This document shows, piece by piece, positions 28,554 to 37,426 of a DNA stretch of 64,000 nt. This stretch comes from an uncultured Acidimicrobiaceae bacterium (GTDB taxonomy: Bacteria; Actinomycetota; Acidimicrobiia; Spongiisociales; UBA5794): NCBI GenBank assembly GCA_947259365.1, contig CAMYMC010000008.1, positions 144,957-208,956 of the forward strand, in the 5' to 3' direction. Each line of letters opens with the position of its first letter. The stretch's first letter is position 1. A program made the position numbers and the translations under genes. The notes under the pieces are model-generated. The model had not been told where the DNA came from. It made no database searches and worked only from the letters and a program-made list of their open reading frames with translations.

Positions 28554-29276
28554 ATGAGACGGCTCGGTGTGCCGGCGAACCTCCTCCTTCTCCTTCTCCC
28601 CGTGATGGCGGCGTGTGGCGACGATGCCGCCGCTCCGCATCCGACTGCCGCGGCGACGTCGGCTGCGGCGGAGGAGGCCACAACGACGGCGGCGCCCCCC
28701 ACCACGCCGCCGGTGACGGCCACTGCCGAGTCGACGGCGACCCCGAATTCGACGACGACGATCGAGCCGGACACCGTCACCCCGGAATCGGGCGAACCGG
28801 CCTTCGCCATCGCTCAGCTCGTCTTCGGCGAGGCCCCGTATGCCGCCATCCGCAACGTGGGCACCGGGGCCGGGAGCACCGCCGGCCTGTGGCTGTGCCA
28901 GTTCCCCGGCTACTGGGCGCTCCCCGACGCCACGCTCGAGCCGGGCGAGATCCTCGCCGTCGCCCTCGGCGACATCGCGGTGCCGGACCTCATCGGCGTC
29001 GCCGCATCCGCCGATGCGAGGGGCGCGCTCGGCGTCGTAGCCCCGGCCGGCGGCGAGCTCGGCCTCTACACCAATGCCGAATTCTCCGATCCGGATGCCA
29101 TGATCGACTACGTGGAGTGGGGCACTCCGGGTCATGAGAGAAGCGACGTTGCCGTCGCCGCCGGCATCTGGGTCGAGGGAGGTTTCGTCGAGGTGCCCGC
29201 GGAGACGCTCGGGCTCATCGCCGGCGGGTTCCCGACGACGAACCCCGACGGCTGGGCCGCGGAAGTGGGAGGCTGA
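28554..29276 (+). CDS. Lipoprotein with lamin-tail-like domain
   Basis: A 240-residue secreted lipoprotein. The signal peptide (MRRLGVPANLLLLLLPV) ends at a lipobox MAAC, with lipidated Cys 21; a Thr/Ala/Pro linker of about 55 residues follows, then a beta-rich domain (QLVFGEAPYAAIRNVGTG, LEPGEILAVALGDI, DYVEWGT) resembling the lamin-tail immunoglobulin-like fold seen in bacterial surface proteins. No catalytic residues are apparent. The PPOX gene starts 1 nt after its stop. Confidence 0.75.
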   Translation: MRRLGVPANLLLLLLPVMAACGDDAAAPHPTAAATSAAAEEATTTAAPPTTPPVTATAESTATPNSTTTIEPDTVTPESGEPAFAIAQLVFGEAPYAAIRNVGTGAGSTAGLWLCQFPGYWALPDATLEPGEILAVALGDIAVPDLIGVAASADARGALGVVAPAGGELGLYTNAEFSDPDAMIDYVEWGTPGHERSDVAVAAGIWVEGGFVEVPAETLGLIAGGFPTTNPDGWAAEVGG

Positions 29277-29277
29277 G

Positions 29278-29688
29278 GTGGACGAGGACCGCAATCGGAG
29301 GCTCTTCTCGATGCTGCACCGCGGCGTGCTCGTCACCCGGAGACGCAACGGCGCGCTGCAAACGTCGCCGGTCGTCGGCGCCGCCGACGACGAGGGCCGG
29401 TTTCTCATCTCGAGCCGGGAAACGGCGTTCAAGGTGCGCAACCTACGCCGCGACCCGGCAGCGACGCTGTGTGTGTTCGCCGACGGCTTCTTCGGGGAAT
29501 GGATCCAGATCGACGGCTCCGCGGAGATCGTCGCCCTACCGGAGGCGATGGACGCCCTCGTCGCCACGTACCGGCGCATCGCAGGCGAGCACCCTGATTG
29601 GCCCGAGTTCCGGGAGGCGATGCAACGGGAGCGTCGCGTCGTGATCGCGGTGACGCCGGAGTCCATCGGCCCGCGGGCCGCCGGCTGA
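29278..29688 (+). CDS. PPOX class, probably F420-dependent, small oxidoreductase
   Basis: A 136-residue split-barrel protein of the F420-dependent PPOX group. It begins VDEDRNRRLFSMLHRGVLVT (GTG start) and contains the strand pair SPVVGAADDEGRFLISSRE with TAFKVRNLRRDPAATLCVF, the usual cofactor-phosphate region. Relatives reduce biliverdin, mycotoxins or unknown compounds with F420H2. It is tightly packed between the lipoprotein (1 nt) and TerC (12 nt). Confidence 0.85.
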   Translation: MDEDRNRRLFSMLHRGVLVTRRRNGALQTSPVVGAADDEGRFLISSRETAFKVRNLRRDPAATLCVFADGFFGEWIQIDGSAEIVALPEAMDALVATYRRIAGEHPDWPEFREAMQRERRVVIAVTPESIGPRAAG

Positions 29689-29700
29689 GGGGAGCGGGCA

Positions 29701-30687
29701 GTGGAGTGGTACATCTGGGCCGGGTTCGTCGCATTCATCGTCGTCGTCCTCGTCGTCGACCTCCTCGTCTTCCAGCGCGAGGCGCATGCCGTCTCGACAC
29801 GCGAGGCGGCGATCTGGAGCGCGATCTGGATCGGACTCGGGATCGCGTTCGCAGGCGTCATCTGGGTGTGGCTGGGTGGCTCGGCGGCCGGCGAGTACCT
29901 CGCCGGGTACCTCATCGAGAAGAGCCTCTCGGTGGACAACATCTTCGTCTTCGCCCTCATCTTCGAGTACTTCGCCGTGCCGCCGGAGTACCGCCACCGG
30001 GTCCTGTTCTGGGGCATCTTCGGCGCCCTCGTGCTCCGCTTTGCGTTCATCCTCGCCGGGGTGCGGCTCCTCGAGGCGTTCGAGCCGATGATCTTCGTCT
30101 TCGGCGCCTTCCTCCTCTACACGGCGTGGAAGATGCTCACCCATCACGGCGTGGAGATCGACCCAGCGGAGAACCCCGTCATCCGCCTGCTGCGGCGGTT
30201 CGTGCCGATCACGTCGGACTACCGCGGGGCGCACCTCATCGTGCGGGAGGCGGGCAGACGGGTGGCGACGCCGCTCCTGGCGGTGTTGGTCATGGTGGAG
30301 ACGTCCGATGTGATCTTCGCCGTCGACTCCATCCCGGCCGTCTTCGGTGTGACCCGCGACCCATTCCTCGTCTTCACGTCCAACGCGTTCGCCATCCTCG
30401 GCTTGCGGGCCCTCTACTTCCTGCTCTCCGACTCCATCCAGCGGTTCCGCTACCTCAGCACCGGGCTCGCCGCCGTGCTGGGAGTGGTAGGGATCAAGAT
30501 GCTCCTGTCCGAGGTCGTCCACGTCCCCGTGTGGATCTCGCTCGGCATCGTCGCCGCCATCCTCGCCGTGGCCATCATCGCTTCGCTGCGGGCGGCGCCG
30601 GAGCCGGTCGAGGAGGAGGTCTCCCACCTCCCCATCGCCGGGGCGCTCGCCGGGATCCGGTCGCGCGACGGGACCGAGGAGAGCTAA
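29701..30687 (+). CDS. TerC/Alx family membrane protein
   Basis: A 328-residue membrane protein with about eight or nine helices and the two family signatures EKSLSVDNIFVFALIF and VETSDVIFAVDSIPAVFGV, whose acidic residues bind the transported ion. Characterised members export Mn2+ or help metallate secreted enzymes; tellurite resistance is the historical name. It starts with GTG 12 nt after the PPOX gene, so no separate Mn riboswitch is possible immediately upstream. Confidence 0.93.
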   Translation: MEWYIWAGFVAFIVVVLVVDLLVFQREAHAVSTREAAIWSAIWIGLGIAFAGVIWVWLGGSAAGEYLAGYLIEKSLSVDNIFVFALIFEYFAVPPEYRHRVLFWGIFGALVLRFAFILAGVRLLEAFEPMIFVFGAFLLYTAWKMLTHHGVEIDPAENPVIRLLRRFVPITSDYRGAHLIVREAGRRVATPLLAVLVMVETSDVIFAVDSIPAVFGVTRDPFLVFTSNAFAILGLRALYFLLSDSIQRFRYLSTGLAAVLGVVGIKMLLSEVVHVPVWISLGIVAAILAVAIIASLRAAPEPVEEEVSHLPIAGALAGIRSRDGTEES

Positions 30688-30720
30688 GCCGCCGCCTCGC
30701 GGTGGTCGATAGAGATCGGG

Positions 30721-32184
30721 ATGGACAACACCGCGGACTTGCGCGCTCTGCTCGCATCGCGCCACCCGCTGCTCTTCGTTCCGACCGACGACGAGCAGAG
30801 GGTCCTCGCCGTCGTGAGCGGCGTCGCCGCGACCATGTCGCTGCCGGTCTGGCTCTGGTCGGCGACGATCGGCCTCGCCCGACGGGGTCGGGAGGCGCAG
30901 TATGCGACGCGACGTCCGGAGCAGGCCCTTCAGTTCCTCAACGAGCTGCACGCCCCGGGCGTGTTCGTCTTCGCCGATCTCCATCCGTTCCTCGGAGACC
31001 CGCTCGTCGTTCGGACCCTCAAGGAGGCGGCGCAGCATGCGGCCGCCGGACAGACGATCGTCGTGACCGGTCCCGACGTCGTTGCGCCCCCCGAGCTCGC
31101 CGGCGTGTCGCGGCTGTGGCGGCTGCGCCCTCCGGGTGACGCCGAGCTCGTCGATCTCGTCGACCGAACCCTGCGCGACCTCGCGTCGCTGGGAGTCGTC
31201 ATCGAGGTCGACACCGAGACGCGGGCGGCGATGGTCGCCGCGCTGCGCGGCCTCAGCATCCCGGAGGCCGCTCGTCTCATCCAGCACACGGCGCCCGTCG
31301 ACGGCATGGTGGGACGCGACGACGTGGGCCGGCTCCTCCGCGCCAAGGCCGAGCTTCTCGCCGCCGACGGGATCCTCGAGCTCGTCGAGGGCGACCACGG
31401 CACGCTCGACGCCGTCGGCGGGTTCGAGCGTCTCAAGGACTGGCTCGCGCTCCGGTCCCCGGGCAACCGGACCGCCGCCGAGGAGCTCGGTGTCCCCTCA
31501 CCGCGCGGGGTGCTCCTCACCGGCGTCCCGGGTTGCGGCAAGTCGCTCGTGGCCAAGACCCTGGCGCGAACGTGGGAGCTGCCCCTGGTCCTGCTCGACC
31601 CGGCGCGCTTGTTCACCAAGTGGGTCGGGGAGAGCGAGGCGAGGCTGGCGCGAGCGCTCGAGACCGTCGACGCCATGAGCCCCGTCGTGTTGTGGATCGA
31701 CGAGATCGAGAAGGGCTTCGCCACCGGGACCGGTGACGGCGGTGTCGCAACGAGGATGTTGGGCAGTTTCCTGCGCTGGATGCAGGACCGCACCAGCGAC
31801 GTGTTCATCGTCGCCACCGCCAACGACGTGCGGGCGCTTCCTCCCGAGTTCCTCCGCAAAGGGCGCTTCGACGAGATCTTCTTCGTCGACCTCCCCGACG
31901 AGAAGGCCCGCAACGCCATCATCGCCATGCACCTCGAGCGCCGCGGCCACGACCCGGACGAGCTGGACGCCCGGGCGCTGGCTGCAGTGACCGCAGGGTT
32001 CTCCGGCGCCGAGCTCGAAGCCGTCGTCGTCGGGGCCCTGTACCGGGCACTCGACACCGGCGGCGTCCCAGACGCATCGCTGCTCGTGGCCGAGGCCGGG
32101 GCCACGGTGCCGCTGTCGGTGAGCCGGAGCGAGGACGTCGCCGCGCTGCGGGCCTGGGCACGCGAGCGCGCCGTTCCCGCCTGA
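30721..32184 (+). CDS. Ycf46-like AAA ATPase
   Basis: A 487-residue AAA protein with a non-ATPase N-terminal half (about 1-225) and a single AAA module: Walker A GVPGCGKSLVAK, Walker B SPVVLWIDEIEKGF, sensor 1 IVATANDVRALPPEFLRKG and an Arg-finger region just after. The overall plan matches the chloroplast/cyanobacterial Ycf46 group, for which roles in inorganic-carbon use have been proposed. It lies 33 nt after terC and is probably in the same transcript. Confidence 0.85.
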   Translation: MDNTADLRALLASRHPLLFVPTDDEQRVLAVVSGVAATMSLPVWLWSATIGLARRGREAQYATRRPEQALQFLNELHAPGVFVFADLHPFLGDPLVVRTLKEAAQHAAAGQTIVVTGPDVVAPPELAGVSRLWRLRPPGDAELVDLVDRTLRDLASLGVVIEVDTETRAAMVAALRGLSIPEAARLIQHTAPVDGMVGRDDVGRLLRAKAELLAADGILELVEGDHGTLDAVGGFERLKDWLALRSPGNRTAAEELGVPSPRGVLLTGVPGCGKSLVAKTLARTWELPLVLLDPARLFTKWVGESEARLARALETVDAMSPVVLWIDEIEKGFATGTGDGGVATRMLGSFLRWMQDRTSDVFIVATANDVRALPPEFLRKGRFDEIFFVDLPDEKARNAIIAMHLERRGHDPDELDARALAAVTAGFSGAELEAVVVGALYRALDTGGVPDASLLVAEAGATVPLSVSRSEDVAALRAWARERAVPA

Positions 32185-32223
32185 GCCGACAGGCGACTGG
32201 GTCGCGGCCGCCTTCCTTGCCGG

Positions 32224-32247
32224 ACATATCGACATATGTCAATATAT
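32224..32247. promoter_or_regulatory. ArsR/SmtB-type operator
   Basis: A 24-bp inverted repeat centred on 32235/32236 with only two mismatches; the core GACATATGTC (32231-32240) is perfect. It is AT-rich in a GC-rich region and runs into the ATG of the ArsR gene at 32246, so binding would block transcription or initiation. Autorepression is the natural reading. Confidence 0.7.
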
Positions 32248-32596
32248 GGACGTGATCGCGGCCCGGGAGACGTCGTGCTGTCCACCCCTCCACGAGGGAT
32301 CGCTCGACCGCGGCCAGGCCGCAGAGCTCGCGTCGTCGCTCAAGGCGCTGAGCGATCCGGCGCGGCTCCAGCTCCTCAGCCTCATCGCCGCCGGCGGCGA
32401 GATGTGCGCATGCGACCTCACCGAGCCGCTCGGGTTGTCACAGCCCACCGTCTCCCACCACCTCAAGGTGCTCGTCGAGGCGGGCTTCCTCCGGCGGGAT
32501 CAGCGAGGCAAGTGGGCCTACTTCGCCGTGCTCGACGACCGCCTCGTCGACCTCGCCCGCGCCATCCACCCCGACCCGGCAGCGGCCCGGCACTGA
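32246..32596 (+). CDS. ArsR/SmtB family metal-responsive repressor
   Basis: A 116-residue winged-helix repressor. The recognition helix is in SQPTVSHHLKVLVEAG, preceded by EMCACDLTEPLG, where the Cys-x-Cys pair in the alpha-3 helix corresponds to metal/arsenite sites of ArsR/CmtR-type sensors; a further Cys pair sits near the N-terminus (ETSCCPP). Those four Cys suggest As(III), Cd/Pb or Zn-class sensing. No ars or efflux gene is adjacent: TerC/AAA genes lie upstream and an ABC-F gene converges from the other side. Confidence 0.9.
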   Translation: MDVIAARETSCCPPLHEGSLDRGQAAELASSLKALSDPARLQLLSLIAAGGEMCACDLTEPLGLSQPTVSHHLKVLVEAGFLRRDQRGKWAYFAVLDDRLVDLARAIHPDPAAARH

Positions 32597-32600
32597 TCGC

Positions 32601-34199
32601 TCAGGCCAGCGCCACGAGCTCGAGCATCGACTCCTCGAAGAACACAGCCTCCCCCTCCGGCATGATGATCGCCCGGTCCGGCACGAGCTGCTCGACGAAG
32701 GCCGAGTCGTGGCTCACGATGACGAGCGTGCCTTCGTACTGGACGAGCGCGTCGAGCAGCGCGGATTTCGCCTGCGGGTCGAGGTTGTTCGTCGGCTCGT
32801 CGAGGAGGAGCACGTTGTGCCTGCCGACGACGAGCTGGGCCAGCGCCAGCTTCGTCTTCTCCCCACCGGAGAGCGTGCCGGCATCCTGATCGACCTTGTC
32901 GGCGAGGAGGAAATGCCCGAGCACGGCCCGCAGCTCCCGGTCGGGCTCCGTCGACGCCTCCCGCATGAGCTCGAGCACGGTGGTCCCCGCCCTGATCTTC
33001 TCGTGCTCCTGGGCGTAGTACCCGATCGAGACCCGGAGACCGTGATCGACCTCGCCGAGGTCCGGCCTCTCGACACCGGCGAGGATCCGCAGCAGCGTGG
33101 TCTTGCCGGCGCCGTTGAGGCCCATGATGATCATCCGCTCCCCTCGGTCGAGGTCGACGTCGACGTCGACGAAGACGACGTTGTGGTCGAACGCCTTGGC
33201 GAGTCCGGTCGCCTCGAGCGGGGTTCGCCCCGACGGCGGCGGCTGGGGGAACCGCACCGCGACGTTGCGCCGCGCCCGGGCGATCTCGACGCGCTGCGCC
33301 TTGAGCCGCGTCACCCTCGTCTCCCAGGACCGGGCGCGCTTGGCCATCTTCTCCGTGGAGCCCTTGAAGCGCCGGATCCCGGCCTCGAGCCTGGCGATCT
33401 TCTCGTCCTGGTGCTTCCGCTCGCGGAGGCGCTGCTCCCGGCGGCGGCTGCGCTCGGCGAGGTAGTGGGAGTAGTTGCCCTTGTAGGCCTCCATCTCCCC
33501 TTCGCCGAGGGCGAGCACCGACGTGATCGACGTGTCGAGCAGGGGGAGGTCGTGGCTGACGACGAGCAGTCCGCCTTTGTAGTCCCCGAGGAACTGCATG
33601 AGCCACGCCTTTGCGTCGAGGTCGAGGTGGTTCGTCGGTTCGTCGAGTAACAGCACATCGGTCTCGGCGAAGAGGATCCGCGCCAGCTCCACGCGGCGCC
33701 GTTGGCCCCCGGACATCGTGACGACGGCCTGGTCGAGCTCGGCGGCAGTGATCCCGAGGGCATCGGCGAAGCGCTTCGCCTCGGCGATGGCCACATAGCC
33801 ACCGCGTGCGGTGAACTCGTCCTCGAGCCTCGAGAAGCGGCGGATGAGGCGGTTGCGGGCCTCACCGGCCGCCTCCTCCATCTCGAAGCGGGTGTCCTCC
33901 ATCCGGCGTTCGAGATCGCCGATGTCGCGCGCCGTCAGGATCCGCTCCAGCGCGGTGATCCGGCTGTCGTCGAGACGGGCGAGGTCGGCTTCCTGGGACA
34001 GGTACCCGATCGTGCCGGATCTCGCGATCGTGCCCGCAGCCGGCGCGCTCTCCCCGGCGAGGGCGCGTAACAGCGACGTCTTGCCGGCCCCGTTGGGGCC
34101 GACGAGACCGATTCTGTCACCGGGATGGATCGAGAACGAGGCGGGCGCGAGCAGCGTCCGGATCCCGGCTTCGATGGAGACGTCGCGAGCAATGAGCAT
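32601..34199 (-). CDS. ABC-F family ribosome-associated ATPase
   Basis: A 532-residue protein with two ABC ATPase domains and no membrane segments: Walker A GPNGAGKTS and GLNGAGKTT, signatures MSGGQRRRVELAR and LSGGEKTKLALAQ, and Walker B LLLDEPTNHLDLDA and LLLDEPTNNLDPQA. The interdomain linker (about 240-310) is strongly basic and helical, as in ABC-F factors that reach into the ribosomal E/P site. Members are translation factors or antibiotic-protection proteins; sequence alone does not decide. Confidence 0.92.
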   Translation of the reverse strand: MLIARDVSIEAGIRTLLAPASFSIHPGDRIGLVGPNGAGKTSLLRALAGESAPAAGTIARSGTIGYLSQEADLARLDDSRITALERILTARDIGDLERRMEDTRFEMEEAAGEARNRLIRRFSRLEDEFTARGGYVAIAEAKRFADALGITAAELDQAVVTMSGGQRRRVELARILFAETDVLLLDEPTNHLDLDAKAWLMQFLGDYKGGLLVVSHDLPLLDTSITSVLALGEGEMEAYKGNYSHYLAERSRRREQRLRERKHQDEKIARLEAGIRRFKGSTEKMAKRARSWETRVTRLKAQRVEIARARRNVAVRFPQPPPSGRTPLEATGLAKAFDHNVVFVDVDVDLDRGERMIIMGLNGAGKTTLLRILAGVERPDLGEVDHGLRVSIGYYAQEHEKIRAGTTVLELMREASTEPDRELRAVLGHFLLADKVDQDAGTLSGGEKTKLALAQLVVGRHNVLLLDEPTNNLDPQAKSALLDALVQYEGTLVIVSHDSAFVEQLVPDRAIIMPEGEAVFFEESMLELVALA

Positions 34200-34253
34200 G
34201 GTGTTCGGCGGAGAGCCGCAGAGGGCGGGCGGGTGCGGACCGCAGGCTACCCG

Positions 34254-35405
34254 TCACCCGGACGAGGCGAAACGCTTCCTCAGGCGGCGCTGGATGGACA
34301 CCGCCGCCTGCAGCGAGAACACGGCGTCCCGGCGCGAGGTGAGCGCCGAGATCGGCTGGAGGACGAGGTGGCGCAGACCGGCGTCGTAGTACGCCGCGAC
34401 CTGGTCCTCTACCTGGCGGGGCGTTCCCACGAACGCCTCACGGGCGAGGACGTCGACCGGCACCGCCCGCAGCGCCTCCTCGAGCTCGTCCCTGCTGTAG
34501 CGCTGCGGGATGAAGTCGATCATCCCGCGGTGGGTCGAACCGAGCGGGTGGGTGAGACCGTGGCGCGCCCACGTCGTGGCCGGGGTCAGCAGGCTCATGA
34601 ATCTCACGCCCCTCGTCTCCAGATGGGCGTGGGCGGCCCGCTCGGTGCGCCCGACCACCATGTAGGTCTGCCAGCCCGGCGTGATCGCCGCCGGGTCGCG
34701 TCCGGCGGCGCTCGCCGCCGTCTGGATGACGCCGAGCGACGCGGCGTACTCATCGGGCGTCATCGTGAGCGTCGGGTACCAGCCATCACCGTGCTCGCCG
34801 GTGAGGCGCAGCATCCGGGGAAGGTGCGACGCGACCCAGATCTCGGGGCTCCGCCCCGGCGGGGGACGGAGGTCCATGAGGGCACCGTCGAGGCTGAAGT
34901 GCCGCCCGCGATAGTCGAATGGCCCGTCTGCGGAGAAGCAGCGGCGAACGACCTCGAGGGCCTCCTCGAGCCGGGACACCGGTGTCGCGAAATCGAGCCC
35001 GTAGGGAACGGTGTTCTCCGCTTCTCCGGCGCCGATGCCGAGGATGGGCGCTCGCTTCGTGAGGTGAGAGAGCGTGAGAAACGCCTGGGCGATGAGGACC
35101 GGATGTCGCCGGATTGGCTCGGTGACACCGACGGCGAGGCGGAGCCGCCCGGCCCGGCGGGCCAAGTACCCGAGGAGCGTCTGGTAGTCGAAGAACTGGT
35201 GGGGAGACGACGCCGGGTCGGCGATCCAAGAGAACTCCTTGTCCCAAATCGCCCTGGGGAAGAACCCGAGGAAGTGGTCGACGACCCATGCAGTGTCGAA
35301 GCCGGTCGCCCGCGCCGCTCGGACCAGGAGGTTGACCCGGTGCAACGGGGGTTGGGTGCCCACGGTCATGCCGGACGTGAACGGTGCGGTCGGGGTGTCG
35401 ATCAC
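34254..35405 (-). CDS. LLM oxidoreductase resembling phthiodiolone ketoreductase
   Basis: A 383-residue luciferase-like oxidoreductase. Segments such as APILGIGAGEAENTVPYGLD, TPVSRLEEAL, PEIWVASHLPRMLRLTGEHG and ARHGLTHPLG followed by DFIPQRY recall, as I remember it, the mycobacterial F420-dependent phthiodiolone ketoreductase family (about 380 residues). No polyketide genes are nearby, so only F420-dependent ketone reduction is a reasonable guess. It is divergent from a KAS III gene (118 nt). Confidence 0.85.
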   Translation of the reverse strand: MIDTPTAPFTSGMTVGTQPPLHRVNLLVRAARATGFDTAWVVDHFLGFFPRAIWDKEFSWIADPASSPHQFFDYQTLLGYLARRAGRLRLAVGVTEPIRRHPVLIAQAFLTLSHLTKRAPILGIGAGEAENTVPYGLDFATPVSRLEEALEVVRRCFSADGPFDYRGRHFSLDGALMDLRPPPGRSPEIWVASHLPRMLRLTGEHGDGWYPTLTMTPDEYAASLGVIQTAASAAGRDPAAITPGWQTYMVVGRTERAAHAHLETRGVRFMSLLTPATTWARHGLTHPLGSTHRGMIDFIPQRYSRDELEEALRAVPVDVLAREAFVGTPRQVEDQVAAYYDAGLRHLVLQPISALTSRRDAVFSLQAAVSIQRRLRKRFASSG

Positions 35406-35523
35406 CCGGCGAGGCTACCTGCGGGCGGTCGCGGCGGTGCGGGTTAGGGGCGACGACACCGCTACCGTGTCCCGCATCGGGGAGCCGGCACGGCTTCGCC
35501 GACCCGACGCGGCGAGGGACCTC

Positions 35524-36585
35524 GTGGGCAGCATCATCATCGGCTCCGGCATGGACGTGCCCGACACGATCGTCACCAACGACAACCTCGCCCGGGTCAT
35601 GGATACGACCGACGAGTGGATCCGCCGCCGCACCGGTGTCGTGGAGCGCCGGTTCGCCGCCGCCGGTGAGGGCGCATCCGATCTCGGCGCCCGTGCCGGG
35701 CTGGCGGCCATCGCCGACGCCGCCATCCACCCCGAGGAAGTCGACGTCGTCATCACCGCCACGATGACGCCCGACTTCCTCGCCCCCGGGATCGCGTCCC
35801 TCGTCCAGCACAAGCTGGGGCTCTCGACGGTCGCCGCCTACGACATCCGCCAGCAGTGCAGCGGGTTTCTCTACGGACTCGAGATGGCGGATGCGCTGCT
35901 CGCCGCGGGTAAGGCGGAGACCGCCCTCGTCATCGGCACGGAGGTCCACGGGGGCTTCCTCCCGTTCGGGGAGACGTGGGCGAACCTCTTCGACGAGTCG
36001 CCGCACCCGCCGACCGAGGCCGAGTACGAGCGCAACACCCGGTTCCGGAGCTGGTCGGTCCTCTTCGGCGACGGCGCCGGCGCCGTGGTCGTTCGCCGCG
36101 GCACCGACGAGGACACCGGCATCCTCGGCGTCCGTCTCCGCTCCGACGGGGCGCTCTTCGACCTGATCCACGTGCCCGGCGTCGGCTTCTCCCGGCGCCC
36201 GTACGTCGACGCCTCCCAGCTCGACGCCGAGCTGCACCTTCCCTCGATGCGGGGCCGTGAGCTGTTCCGCAATGCCGTCGAGCTCATGCCGGATGCCATC
36301 CGCGGCGTCGCCGAGGACACGAAGGTCGAGCTCGAGGACATCGATGTCGTCGTTGCCCACCAGGCCAACGCCCGCATCGTCGAAGGGGTGCGTCGGGCGC
36401 TTGGCATGGACGAGGACACCGTCCCGATCAACATCGACCGCTACGGGAACACGACGGCGGCGACGGTGCCGATCCTGTTCCACGAGCTACGCATGGACGG
36501 CCGCATCCCGTCCGGCGCGCTCGTGTGCTTTGCCGCCTTCGGGGCCGGCGCCCACTGGGGCGCCGCCCTCTATCGGGAGCCCTGA
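35524..36585 (+). CDS. Beta-ketoacyl-ACP synthase III-like enzyme
   Basis: Thiolase-fold condensing enzyme, 353 residues from GTG 35524, which has GAGGGA 4-5 nt upstream and starts the first strand (VGSIIIGSGM). GTG 35467 is an alternative. The catalytic triad is complete: Cys in DIRQQCSGFLYGLE, His in VVAHQANARIVEG, Asn in DRYGNTTAATVP. DEWIRRRTGV is a classic FabH segment. It is about 25-30 residues longer than housekeeping FabH owing to an insertion near FDESPHPPTEAEYERNTRF, and no fab genes are adjacent, so a specialised role (branched, long-chain or secondary lipid) is possible. Confidence 0.88.
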   Translation: MGSIIIGSGMDVPDTIVTNDNLARVMDTTDEWIRRRTGVVERRFAAAGEGASDLGARAGLAAIADAAIHPEEVDVVITATMTPDFLAPGIASLVQHKLGLSTVAAYDIRQQCSGFLYGLEMADALLAAGKAETALVIGTEVHGGFLPFGETWANLFDESPHPPTEAEYERNTRFRSWSVLFGDGAGAVVVRRGTDEDTGILGVRLRSDGALFDLIHVPGVGFSRRPYVDASQLDAELHLPSMRGRELFRNAVELMPDAIRGVAEDTKVELEDIDVVVAHQANARIVEGVRRALGMDEDTVPINIDRYGNTTAATVPILFHELRMDGRIPSGALVCFAAFGAGAHWGAALYREP

Positions 36586-37370
36586 GCCTCGAGCATCGCC
36601 CGCTCCCACGCGGTGCGCATGGTGTCCGCCGGGTACGGTCCGCCCTCGGCGTCGAACGCCCCCGCCGCCATCCCCTCCTCACACCGCCGGGCGACCTCCG
36701 CCAGCTCTTGACGCTGGGTGGAGACGTCCGCGGGCGTCATGACGTCACCGTGTCCGGGAACGACGACCGTGCCCGGAGGAGGTTCGAGCCGCGCCAGGGT
36801 CTGAGGCCAGGCGAGCGGATACCCATCGCCGAAGTACGGCGCGGCGCCCTCCTCCACGAGGTCCCCGGCGAAGACGACCCCGGCGCCCTCGACGGTGACG
36901 AGGATGTCGTTGTCGGTGTGCCCGAGCCCGGGGTGCTCCATCGCGACGAGCCTGCCGCCGACGTCGATGGCCGCGGCGTCTGTGAACACCCGGGTCGGCG
37001 GTGTGATCTCGACCTCGTCGATCTGGCCCCGCTCGTCGTCGTCGAGCCACGACGAGGCCTCCGCCTTCGCTTCGGCCCCGAGGGCGAGGAGCCGGTCGCG
37101 GCACCGGACGTGGCCGTGGATCTCCGCGGCGGCGAGAACTCCGTTGCCGAAGGTGTGGTCCCAGTGCCAATGGGTGTTGACGACCCAGCGCACGGGAAGG
37201 CTCGTGACGGCTTGGAGGTGATCCAGCATCTCCCTCGCCTGGACATGGGACGCCCGGGTGTCGACGACGAGAACTCCGTCGCCACCGATGACGACCCCGA
37301 TGTTGAGGTCGAGCGATCGGTAGCGGCGGCGGAAGACCCCCTCTCCGAGCTCGTCCCAGGCGCCGTCCAT
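36570..37370 (-). CDS. Metallo-beta-lactamase fold hydrolase
   Basis: A 266-residue MBL-fold enzyme with the complete zinc ligands: HWHWDH (NTHWHWDHTFGNG), His in GLGHTDND, Asp in FAGDLVEEG, and the final His in VVPGHGDVM. The fold starts at the first residues (ELGEGVFRRRYRSLDLNIGV) with no signal peptide, so a cytosolic thioesterase- or glyoxalase-like hydrolase is likelier than a secreted lactamase. Its last 16 nt overlap the KAS III gene tail to tail. It follows the GGDEF-EAL gene by 56 nt. Confidence 0.88.
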   Translation of the reverse strand: MDGAWDELGEGVFRRRYRSLDLNIGVVIGGDGVLVVDTRASHVQAREMLDHLQAVTSLPVRWVVNTHWHWDHTFGNGVLAAAEIHGHVRCRDRLLALGAEAKAEASSWLDDDERGQIDEVEITPPTRVFTDAAAIDVGGRLVAMEHPGLGHTDNDILVTVEGAGVVFAGDLVEEGAAPYFGDGYPLAWPQTLARLEPPPGTVVVPGHGDVMTPADVSTQRQELAEVARRCEEGMAAGAFDAEGGPYPADTMRTAWERAMLEAQGSR

Positions 37371-37426
37371 GGACCGGGAGGGTACGGTGCCGCCGCCAGG
37401 GCCGCCACCGGCCGCAAAGCGCCCGA

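Noticed and set aside
29640..29701. yybP-ykoY Mn riboswitch before the TerC gene
   Set aside because: Only 12 nt separate the PPOX stop from the TerC start, so there is no room for one outside coding sequence.
32246..34199. Arsenic resistance operon
   Set aside because: Only the ArsR-type repressor is present; no arsenate reductase, pump or methylase is adjacent.
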